Of a DNA stretch of 47,186 bases, positions 7,699-15,938 are shown in pieces. The position numbers and the translations under genes are program-made. The stretch comes from Coriobacteriales bacterium. GTDB lineage: Bacteria; Actinomycetota; Coriobacteriia; Coriobacteriales; UBA8131. The stretch spans positions 1 to 47,186 of the forward strand of contig JAITDU010000054.1 of NCBI GenBank assembly GCA_031282405.1, written 5' to 3'. The notes beneath the pieces are model-generated. The model was not told where the DNA came from, did not search any database, and saw only the letters and a list, made by a program, of their open reading frames with translations. The stretch's first letter is position 1, and each line of letters starts with the position of its first letter.

Positions 7699-8970
7699 TT
7701 GAGTACGCCGAAATCCCTGAAAGATAAAACTGCCAACGCGACTGTTGCGTCCGTTGCAAATGAGGCGGTAGGTACCGAGGCCCTAACTGCGCTCAGCCTG
7801 TCAGCAACAGCTCACAGATCCACTGTCGGTCAGGCTGTCACTGTCGAAACTGTTAACGCTCAGGCTGTCGCCGTTCAGGCTACCTCGCCTAAAGTTTCGA
7901 TACTCGTGCCCGTCTACAACGTGGAGCGTTATCTCGCGCAGTGCCTGGACTCGCTCGTTGCTCAGACGCTTCAAGATATCGAGATTATCTGTATCAACGA
8001 TGGATCCAGCGATGGTTCATGCGCAATAATCCAGGACTACGCGGCCAAAGACGGGCGTATTCGCGTCATCGATAAACCCAACGGTGGTTATGGGCAGGCC
8101 ATGAATTGCGGCTTGGCGGCGGCCAGCGGCACGTACCTCGGCATTGTGGAATCCGATGATTTTATCGATCCAGAGGCCTTTGCCCGCATGTACGCCGCGG
8201 CCAACACTCACGATGCTGAAGTGGTCAAGTGTGATTTTTTTCTCACTTGGACCACTCCTCGTACCCGCGAAGTTTACTTCCACGCCATCGAACCCAAGGA
8301 CGCAGGTCGGCTTGTCGATCCCTATAAGGATTTCCAAATCATACAGCCCCAACCGGCTATCTGGAGCGCTTTGTATCGCCGCAGTTTACTGGAAGAGCAC
8401 GGTATTCGTTTTTTGGAGACACCTGGGGCGTCATTTCAGGATACTTCGTTCAACTACAAGGTTTACACAGTTGCCAGCAGGGTGTTTTTGCTCCCGCAGG
8501 CTTTCATCCACTACCGTCAGGACAACGCCACCTCTTCCATCAACGCTACAACCAAGGTAGACGCGGTGGAAAAGGAATTTGCCGAATACTTCGATTTCCT
8601 GGCCGACTATCCACACAAGCAACGGCGCATGCAATTGATTATGCAAGATATCGTCTACAAGACCTATCGTTGGAACGCTTTGCGCATCGATACCACCCAT
8701 CGCGGTGCCTATGTCGATTTTATGTATGATTACTTTACCGCCCAAGATAAGGCCGGCCTTGTCGAGCGCACCTATTTTGAAGCCAAATTCTATGATGAAC
8801 TTGGTTTGTTGCTTGCTGATAAGCAAAAATATTTACGCCTCGTCAATTCTCCGATCAATAATTGGCTGTTTAGGCACAATCACACCTATCATCTTGTGCC
8901 TGGTGGCCTATGGCATTCTCTGCGCGACGGTGCCTGGTGGCTCAAGCGCAAGCTCAAGGGTATCGAATGA
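7699..8970 (+). CDS. Glycosyltransferase family 2 with N-terminal extension
   Basis: The 423-aa GT2 protein starts with TTG, chosen because AAGGAG lies 9 nt upstream. The catalytic domain begins only at residue 65 (KVSILVPVYNVERYL), with ICINDGSSDGS (97-107) and an ESDDF metal motif (151-155). The first 64 residues are Ala/Val/Thr-rich with near-repeats (SVANEAVG, AVTVETV, NAQAVAV) and no hydrophobic helix, so they are probably a disordered or coiled tail. The C-terminal 150 residues match the helical tail common in teichoic-acid and capsule GT2 enzymes. Its ATGA overlap with the next gene indicates translational coupling. Confidence 0.9.
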   Translation: MSTPKSLKDKTANATVASVANEAVGTEALTALSLSATAHRSTVGQAVTVETVNAQAVAVQATSPKVSILVPVYNVERYLAQCLDSLVAQTLQDIEIICINDGSSDGSCAIIQDYAAKDGRIRVIDKPNGGYGQAMNCGLAAASGTYLGIVESDDFIDPEAFARMYAAANTHDAEVVKCDFFLTWTTPRTREVYFHAIEPKDAGRLVDPYKDFQIIQPQPAIWSALYRRSLLEEHGIRFLETPGASFQDTSFNYKVYTVASRVFLLPQAFIHYRQDNATSSINATTKVDAVEKEFAEYFDFLADYPHKQRRMQLIMQDIVYKTYRWNALRIDTTHRGAYVDFMYDYFTAQDKAGLVERTYFEAKFYDELGLLLADKQKYLRLVNSPINNWLFRHNHTYHLVPGGLWHSLRDGAWWLKRKLKGIE

Positions 8971-10706
8971 AGGATCAGACGGGTAGATTCAGTCTCGCAG
9001 CATTGACCCTTGCAGTGATATTCTCTGCAGCTACCATAGCCGCACAGTGCTTCTCGGATAATTTTCCCTCTATTGTTCAACAGTTCAGTGGAACTACGGC
9101 AGTCATCGTGGCACTGCTTTTAGGACTAGTGCTTGCGTTTACTTTTTATTTCATCTTGACCAAAACTTTCAATTTCGTGGACACCAGACTGGCTGAACAG
9201 AGTGGCAGGGGGGAGCCAGGCCACACAGAGGCGCACACTCGCACACACCTCCACAAACTTAGTTGGCTGAATCCTCTCGATAGGCTCATGGATCAATACG
9301 GCACCCTAGTCTATGCCGCCATCATCCTTATCTGCTGGCTCCCCTGGCTCGTCGTGTTCTTTCCTGGCAATGTCTACTCCGATGGCTTCAGGATGATCTA
9401 TGACATCAAAAATGAGGCATTTAGCTCCTGGCATCCACTCTTTCCGGCATTGATACTCAGCGCATTGTACGATCTAGGCAATACCATCAACAATAACCTT
9501 GGTGTATTCACCATTATCATTGTCGAAGCCGTACTCAACCTCGCTGTCTATACCTATCTGCTAAAAAAGATGGAGCGCATGGGAACATCCCGGCGCTTGT
9601 GCCTGGCAGGGGCACTGTTCTTTGGTATCGTACCGCTCTTTGCCACGATTTCCACTACCGTTTGGGCAGACGCCTTCTACCTTCCCTGCTTCATAATCTT
9701 TGTCATTAAACTTATCGACTGTCTTTTAGCCGACCCTGCGATAAAAACACGGGATGCGCTGCTGATGGCGCTTGTGGGCGTGCTTTTGTGTTTGCTGAGA
9801 AAAGAGGGTATCTACGTCTGTGCGGCAACCCTCATGGTGCTGTTCGTAGTAGTCAAAGCGTGGGAAAAGCTGAAAGTTGTGGGTATACTGGCCATACTCG
9901 GGGCTTCATATTTGCTGAGTGCAACACTGGGTCTTACAACTACGGGAGTAGATGACGACAGAGTCTCTTTAGAGATGCTCTCCATACCAATGCAACAGAC
10001 AGCCCGTTACCTGGCTACCTACCCAGACGATGTCTCGACTGCGGAACAGGAGATAATCAACGGAGTATTCATCTATAGCCCCAATGTGCCCATTGCAGAT
10101 AAATACAATCCCTGGACCGCTGACGCCATCAAAGGCTTTGGCTTGAGTGTGCCACGCCACGACCTTGAAGACTATTTGGCAATCTGGGTACACATGGGCA
10201 TACGGCATCCCAATGTATATATCGACTCCGTTTTGGCAAGCACGTATGGGTATTATTCGCCCCTGGGATGGCTAGACCAGTATGGCACAGGCCCTTATGA
10301 AATAATCAAGGCGGACTCCTATGGCCCAGGAGTCTATGACGATGTCTTTGATTTTGAGCCGGAGTATGTTGCAGATGAGCATTTACGCTACCTGGCGAGC
10401 AGATATGCCTTTTACTGGCGCATCATACCGCCTTTGAGCTGGCTTTCCACGCCGGGGCTTTACGTCTGGATACTGCTATTTCTTTCAGCACTTTTAATTC
10501 GCCGACGTAGATTTCCTGCTCTTGTAGCTTTTGTCCCAGCTTTCATGATATTCTTGATTTGTTTGGCAGGGCCAGTGAACGGTTTTATACGTTACGCGGC
10601 ACCGCTACTTGTCTCGGCTCCATTACTGGCAGCTTTTACGAGGTACTGTCTGCATTCTCAAAATCATCGACTTGCGCGTTCCAAGCCGCCTCAGATCGCT
10701 GAATGA
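8967..10706 (+). CDS. DUF6020-like multi-pass membrane protein
   Basis: The 579-aa protein begins at an ATG overlapping the previous stop (ATGA). A longer upstream reading frame is only the shadow of the GT2 gene. It has about 12 hydrophobic helices. An early periplasmic loop reads FFPGNVYSDGFRMI followed by a WHPLFPALILSALYD helix, the pattern (Pro-Gly...Asp, then His-Pro) of DUF6020 and related GT-C-like proteins, where acidic loop residues may contact a lipid-linked sugar. A large extracellular segment (about 330-480) precedes the last helices. It is probably a polyprenyl-phosphate-dependent transferase or a polymer-export helper. Its 3' end overlaps the convergent YfhO gene by 71 bp. Confidence 0.7.
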   Translation: MKDQTGRFSLAALTLAVIFSAATIAAQCFSDNFPSIVQQFSGTTAVIVALLLGLVLAFTFYFILTKTFNFVDTRLAEQSGRGEPGHTEAHTRTHLHKLSWLNPLDRLMDQYGTLVYAAIILICWLPWLVVFFPGNVYSDGFRMIYDIKNEAFSSWHPLFPALILSALYDLGNTINNNLGVFTIIIVEAVLNLAVYTYLLKKMERMGTSRRLCLAGALFFGIVPLFATISTTVWADAFYLPCFIIFVIKLIDCLLADPAIKTRDALLMALVGVLLCLLRKEGIYVCAATLMVLFVVVKAWEKLKVVGILAILGASYLLSATLGLTTTGVDDDRVSLEMLSIPMQQTARYLATYPDDVSTAEQEIINGVFIYSPNVPIADKYNPWTADAIKGFGLSVPRHDLEDYLAIWVHMGIRHPNVYIDSVLASTYGYYSPLGWLDQYGTGPYEIIKADSYGPGVYDDVFDFEPEYVADEHLRYLASRYAFYWRIIPPLSWLSTPGLYVWILLFLSALLIRRRRFPALVAFVPAFMIFLICLAGPVNGFIRYAAPLLVSAPLLAAFTRYCLHSQNHRLARSKPPQIAE

Positions 10707-13479
10707 GCACTACTCTGTCGCGCCGACGAATAATTACAACAAACAACACGAACAACACGACTGCCGCTGTACTTATCGCCGCGCCAGAGATAAGTCCCGG
10801 CGGCAGATAATTCATCTCAATTTCGTTGTTGCCAGCTGGCAGTGCAAGAGCGATGAAGGTGTCTTGGGCGATAAGCGGCTCGACAGCCTGACCGTTTACT
10901 TTGATTGTCCAACCCGGGTCATAGACTAAGGTCGTGAACAATATTTCGTCGGACTGCCCGCTTGCCGTAACGTAGCCGTGGACGTAGTCGCCACCGATAC
11001 TGTCCAGTTCCAGGGGTTTGGCACGCAAGATATCAATGGCGGTACTGAAGCGTTCCCTGTTCAACTTCGCCGCCGTCAACGTAAACTTATCTGCATCAAA
11101 ATCACCGATATCTCTGATACTGACCACATGTCCGCCGTCTACTTCTGCACCAATGGGAAAGACGCCTGCTCCCCAGACATCCATGAAAGGAGCCTTGATA
11201 AGTTCGCCGTCAATAAAAAGTTCAGAAGTGCCACTCCAAGGCAGATCGCCGTCATAACTGATATAACCGAACAGGTAATCGCCCCCTCTGTCATCTGCAG
11301 TAACGATGTCTGTAGCTGCAGCAGGGCCGAGTGTCCATGAAATCTCATCACGCGGTTCACTGATGACCATAGGTTGGGATACATGTGTATACGCACTATA
11401 GAGTTCATTTGTTGGACTGGTTTCAGTATCACCCAGCAAAGCCGCGAACAGCTGATTTTGAAAGTCAAAGGCAAACGCTGTGGAGCGTCTGTTGCTATCG
11501 TCTTTGACAGGCTCCGGTTCCTCATTGGTGGGATAAGTTGCGTCGGGCTGGGTAGCAGAATAGTCATTGTCGATGTCTATTAATGCAAGCGCCTCTTTGG
11601 ATGCCAGGAAGCCCAGAGGGAGCGCATAGGGGTTCTCAAACACAAAGGTGTCCTGCCATGCAGAGTCGATGCTGGTAGAGACATAGCCAAAAGGCTGCTT
11701 TTCGCTTAAAACGTAGCGTAATGCCAACAACGAATCGGACGTTAGCAGCGGCATGTTGTAACTGTTGATAGCACTGACACCATACGTATAGCCGCAGTTT
11801 TTCAGGAATGTCTGCACGCTACTATCGTAGAGCGAATCGTACTGCATGATTCCCTTATAATCAAGCGCCAGACTCTCATTGCGCGCACCATGGCTGCCCA
11901 TGAGATGAAAGGTCTTTTCTAGGCGATAGGCATCCGCAGTATCCGTGTCCATAGCCTCAATGCGTGCTATGGTTTCGTGCCCGGCACGATAATAATCGCC
12001 TGTAGTATTATAGGTGTCAGCATTGCGCGTGCTGACTATCTGGTACCAACTCAAATAGGCCTCGGCAGAGACGGTGCAGATAAGAAACAGGCACAGCACA
12101 GCGCGGACAACGGCAGATCGCGCTCTGCCCAGCAATCCCAACAACAGAGCAAGCAGCAGGCAGACGACTATCGTTGCGAAAAGATAGGGCTTAGCAAGTA
12201 TATGTCCATCCAAGTAGATGGCTAAAGTGGCTAGAACAGTAACTATCGCAACAGCAACGAAGCGACCCTTTTTTCCCAGACCAGAATCAGCAGCTTCAAA
12301 GGAACGGGCAGCACAAAACACTACCAAAGCAGAAACCAGAAAGGCAAAGCGACAGTAAAATGAGTTGCCGTCCCTGAAACCCAGCCAGATACGGTCGCCC
12401 ATCACAAGCCAGGTGCTGGCCAACATAATACCGAGAATGATTGCAACAGCTGCCTTTTCTCGCGTCGGCACCCATTCATTAAAAAAGAGCCAGAACAGTC
12501 CCAGTGTAGCCAGCATGCCGGTATAGATCTGTGGCAGATACCCCCCTTCCTGTACTCCCAAAAACAGCGCCCTGAACACATCGGGTAACTCGTAACGCAC
12601 ACCCAGATTAAAGAATCCGGAGGGCACAACACCCCTTCCTCCATTGATCTGCAAAGCCACCGGTGCCAGGATGACCATACTCATCAGAACCGTAAGTGTA
12701 AAAACTACCGAAAAGCGGCCCGGATTGATCAGAAGTCCCAGACGCAAACGCCCAGGGCCGGTCAGATTACCAGCACGCGCCTCTGGCACAGCCAGAAAAC
12801 TCTCAAGGATATAGAACAACACAGAAAAAAGGCAGAGCATATACCCGTTGTAGTAATTGATTAAGATAACCGCCAGCAACGACAGGCTGAACAACAGTAC
12901 CTTTCCCTGACGAACCAGGCAATAGACACCATAGAGTACGAGTGGCAGCAGCACCACCGCATCCATCCACATGGGATTGGCCGATTGATAGGTCATGAAC
13001 GACATCAAGGCATAACCTATACTCAGTGCTAACGAAATACCCGGATGCACACGGAATCTATGGCGCACATAAAACAGCGCGGTTAAACCAGCCAGGCCAA
13101 ACTTGAGCACAATCATAAAGGTGATGAAATCAACAGGATTGCTCCCAAAGAACGGCTTGAGGAGGTTAAGGGGACTTACTAATATACTAGCCCAACTTGC
13201 CAGCATATTACCACCTAAGGACTTAGAGAAGCTGTAAAACAGCGAATCAGTGCCGGCAAGACAGTTTGTCAGCCATTCATAGTTGTTGATGTAGCTTATC
13301 TCCAGATCCCATACTACAAGATCCTTGTCTCCAAATGGATACAGTCCCAACTCATAAAAGGAGAACAGCAAGATAGTGATGGGGATAACAAATACCAACG
13401 CATAGCATAAGAAAGCCAGCGGCCTACCTGTGATGACACTACGTCCAGTTGCGTCAGGGTTCGTCGATTTCATGGACAT
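10636..13479 (-). CDS. YfhO-family membrane protein
   Basis: The 947-aa protein has about 13 membrane helices in its first half and near the C-terminus, with a large extracellular beta-rich part (about 480-910). The end of that part (YDPGWTIKVNGQ...LPAGNNEIEMNYLPPG) is the typical YfhO C-terminal signature, followed by a last helix and a basic tail. YfhO proteins are linked to glycosylation of lipoteichoic acid in Firmicutes, which fits the neighbouring surface genes. Two in-frame ATGs (13479, 13473) are possible and neither has a ribosome site. A TAGTAT at 13486-13481 could make the second a leaderless start. Its end overlaps the convergent gene by 71 bp. Confidence 0.85.
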   Translation of the reverse strand: MSMKSTNPDATGRSVITGRPLAFLCYALVFVIPITILLFSFYELGLYPFGDKDLVVWDLEISYINNYEWLTNCLAGTDSLFYSFSKSLGGNMLASWASILVSPLNLLKPFFGSNPVDFITFMIVLKFGLAGLTALFYVRHRFRVHPGISLALSIGYALMSFMTYQSANPMWMDAVVLLPLVLYGVYCLVRQGKVLLFSLSLLAVILINYYNGYMLCLFSVLFYILESFLAVPEARAGNLTGPGRLRLGLLINPGRFSVVFTLTVLMSMVILAPVALQINGGRGVVPSGFFNLGVRYELPDVFRALFLGVQEGGYLPQIYTGMLATLGLFWLFFNEWVPTREKAAVAIILGIMLASTWLVMGDRIWLGFRDGNSFYCRFAFLVSALVVFCAARSFEAADSGLGKKGRFVAVAIVTVLATLAIYLDGHILAKPYLFATIVVCLLLALLLGLLGRARSAVVRAVLCLFLICTVSAEAYLSWYQIVSTRNADTYNTTGDYYRAGHETIARIEAMDTDTADAYRLEKTFHLMGSHGARNESLALDYKGIMQYDSLYDSSVQTFLKNCGYTYGVSAINSYNMPLLTSDSLLALRYVLSEKQPFGYVSTSIDSAWQDTFVFENPYALPLGFLASKEALALIDIDNDYSATQPDATYPTNEEPEPVKDDSNRRSTAFAFDFQNQLFAALLGDTETSPTNELYSAYTHVSQPMVISEPRDEISWTLGPAAATDIVTADDRGGDYLFGYISYDGDLPWSGTSELFIDGELIKAPFMDVWGAGVFPIGAEVDGGHVVSIRDIGDFDADKFTLTAAKLNRERFSTAIDILRAKPLELDSIGGDYVHGYVTASGQSDEILFTTLVYDPGWTIKVNGQAVEPLIAQDTFIALALPAGNNEIEMNYLPPGLISGAAISTAAVVLFVLFVVIIRRRDRVVLIQRSEAAWNAQVDDFENADSTS

Positions 13480-13664
13480 ATACTAGCACAGGAACGCGCT
13501 TTGTTGGGCTAGCGGACTCACCGTCATGTGGGCTGACGGCCCGTAGTTCCCAGCGATTGCCTGGGTTGGCGATTGCAACAGCCGCTTGAATAGACTCATA
13601 AATCCACCGTCACCATCAAACACACCGGAAAGTAGCCAGCACTTCCCAGACAGTCGCCACACAG

Positions 13665-15938
13665 CTACAAGAAGTCATAGGGTATCGTACGCTGGCGCAG
13701 GAGATGCCAGTTGGCAAAGTCGCGCGCATCGCCGGTAACCAAATAATCGCCGGTTGAGACCTCTGTGCCGGTGGGGCTGTACCAAAAATGAAACGGCCTG
13801 GTTATCTGTACGTCAGGCGCTACTTCAAAAAACGTTGGTCCATAGCCAGCGGTGCTCAGACCAATGTCGGCCAACAATGTGGCCCGCAGGCTGGCCGACG
13901 TTACTGGAGCATCGTTTGTCACAAGAGCGCTGCCGTAACTACCAGCTGGTTTAACGAACAGGGCGGGCAATAGCGGCCCGTCGCCAATCCTGCCTTGGAA
14001 GCCGTGGTCGGCAGTTACCACTATCGTAGCATTGTCATAAAGTCCCAACTGTTTAAGCTGATCTAGGTATTCGAATGTTATGGTCCAAGCACCACGGGTC
14101 TGCAACAACTGGGAGGATTGATCCGGTTCAACAACCCGCATATCCTTGTCCCAAACAAAAGCAGGATGAGCACCACGCAGGTGATAGAACTTGAAGCGTG
14201 GGCGTTCTCCGACCGCCTTCAGTCGTTGCTCCTTAAGCCCGTGCCAAAATCGGGGATCATCATCGCCAAACTCGCGACCACCGGGCGAAAAATAGCTCAC
14301 CCCATGTGAAAGTTCCTCTGTAGCCACCCAAAATCTCGGCTTAAACACCTGCGGCATAAAGCGATAAAGCGACAGCTTCATCAACTTGGGCAACACACTG
14401 CTTATATCTGTCTCGTGTTTATGTAACTCTACGTTACTGACCGTATCACCAAAGACATCAGCCGAAACAAACGCGCTGTTACGCAACGTATAGAGATCGT
14501 TCTGAAAGCCCGCCTCTGTCAAATCAGACAAAAACGTCTCCTCGCGCCAGGCCGTGGCCATGTACTCTTTTGGTGGCTCAGAAGGGTCGAGTTCCTTGCC
14601 GGTGAGAATATTCACCACCGAGGGAAAAGTGCGATTATAAAGCGTCATGGAGTTCGTAAAACGGGTAAAACCATCCATCTTGTCGGCAAAAAAATCCGGA
14701 TCATCAGCCATAACCTCATCAACATAGCGGGAATCACAACGATCCAGGAGTATCACGATGACATTCTTACCGGCGCTGACCTCATAAAGACCTTTTTCGG
14801 AGAGGGTGTAGATATCGCCCTTCGTCTGAGAAAGTACACCCGATGTGGCAAACAACGTAACCAGCGACAGCGCCTGCACAACAATAATCAACGCGGGAAG
14901 GAACACAAGGGCACCGCGCCAGACTATTTTCTTGCGGCTCAGCTTAAGCAGCACAAAGGGTAAGGCGATAAGCGCCAGGCAGATAAGCGTGTTGGCAATC
15001 ATCCAGGTAGTGTCCTTGCCCCAATCGACAGCATCGCCGGTAAGTTCTCCCAGATCAAAATTGAGGAAGTTGCCCTGGATATATACCATAAGCAGAATGC
15101 CAAGAAAGAGAGCGGCAGCCCCGTCAAATACCTTGCCGCGGAGCGGCAACAGCACAAGAGTCAAAACCGCCCAAAGGACCAACCCCAACACTATGACCGG
15201 CAGCAGCACGTCGGCGATGGGGTAGGGAAAATCCGCGCTATTGGCAATAAAGATATCGAATATGCCAAATATCACACACGTAAAGACAATACCAGCGGCC
15301 AACAATGAGGCAAAGGCCAGGCGGCTACGCAATGGTGATGCTCCCCCCCGTGCGCCTTTCTTGGCCTGCAGCTTCTGTTGGTCACGATAGGTTTGCGCCG
15401 CTTGCTCGCGCTCAGCAGGCGTACGCGGTGGCACAACATGGGCCAGTTTGACCATTCCTTGAGAGCCACTGGTTGGTGCATAAATGGCTGCGCCGTTCTG
15501 CTCTTCTGAGGAGGTATCCGGCTTTTCGTGGGTGGATTTCTCTCCAGAGGTTTTTGCGCTGAAGAGCTCCCCTCCCCGTCTTTTAACGCGTGCGCGTACC
15601 ATTATGGCAGACAGTCGTGCCCGCAGTGTAAGCAGAAACATCTGTAGCTTGCCAAAGAACACACCCAAAGCCACACTCAGCGTTATAACCAGGGCGGCAG
15701 CTATCTGAATCAGATAGCTCGTAGTGGCCGGGTCAATGTAAGCCAGAGCCAAAGAGGGGAAGCCCACAAACAGAACGACCGCAAAATAGAGTGTGGACAA
15801 GAGAAGCCGAACAGCGATGCGCCCTTTGGAAAAACGCTGCACGACTACTACGCCTGACGTATCTGACGGTGCAACGCTGACCGTGGCACGTTTGACTTTA
15901 TGGCATATGGCTTTACGATACAGAGTTTTATTGCGCAT
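13665..15938 (-). CDS. LtaS-like sulfatase-fold membrane enzyme
   Basis: The 757-aa protein has membrane helices at about 43-65, 72-95, 208-230, 245-265, 275-290, 315-333 and 345-365. A basic cytoplasmic stretch (110-205) lies between the second and third. The C-terminal sulfatase-fold domain starts at KNVIVILLDRCDSRYVDE (391-408, metal-binding Asp). Thr437 in RTFPSVVNILTG is the likely nucleophile, and TADHGFQG is the second metal site. In this family LtaS-type enzymes transfer phosphoglycerol to build or decorate polymers outside the cell. It overlaps the upstream YidC-transferase fusion by 11 nt, so both are made together, and that partner uses CDP-glycerol. A related phosphoethanolamine transferase is possible. 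A 7-G run lies at 15343-15349. Confidence 0.82.
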   Translation of the reverse strand: MRNKTLYRKAICHKVKRATVSVAPSDTSGVVVVQRFSKGRIAVRLLLSTLYFAVVLFVGFPSLALAYIDPATTSYLIQIAAALVITLSVALGVFFGKLQMFLLTLRARLSAIMVRARVKRRGGELFSAKTSGEKSTHEKPDTSSEEQNGAAIYAPTSGSQGMVKLAHVVPPRTPAEREQAAQTYRDQQKLQAKKGARGGASPLRSRLAFASLLAAGIVFTCVIFGIFDIFIANSADFPYPIADVLLPVIVLGLVLWAVLTLVLLPLRGKVFDGAAALFLGILLMVYIQGNFLNFDLGELTGDAVDWGKDTTWMIANTLICLALIALPFVLLKLSRKKIVWRGALVFLPALIIVVQALSLVTLFATSGVLSQTKGDIYTLSEKGLYEVSAGKNVIVILLDRCDSRYVDEVMADDPDFFADKMDGFTRFTNSMTLYNRTFPSVVNILTGKELDPSEPPKEYMATAWREETFLSDLTEAGFQNDLYTLRNSAFVSADVFGDTVSNVELHKHETDISSVLPKLMKLSLYRFMPQVFKPRFWVATEELSHGVSYFSPGGREFGDDDPRFWHGLKEQRLKAVGERPRFKFYHLRGAHPAFVWDKDMRVVEPDQSSQLLQTRGAWTITFEYLDQLKQLGLYDNATIVVTADHGFQGRIGDGPLLPALFVKPAGSYGSALVTNDAPVTSASLRATLLADIGLSTAGYGPTFFEVAPDVQITRPFHFWYSPTGTEVSTGDYLVTGDARDFANWHLLRQRTIPYDFL

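Noticed and set aside
8910-8966. Upstream start for the DUF6020-like protein
   Set aside because: The extension is out-of-frame shadow of the preceding glycosyltransferase; the ATGA overlap at 8967 is the natural start.
15343-15349. Seven-G run in the sulfatase gene as a second phase switch
   Set aside because: It is in frame within a tolerant basic linker and is short; no alternate start or stop layout like that at 3315-3324.
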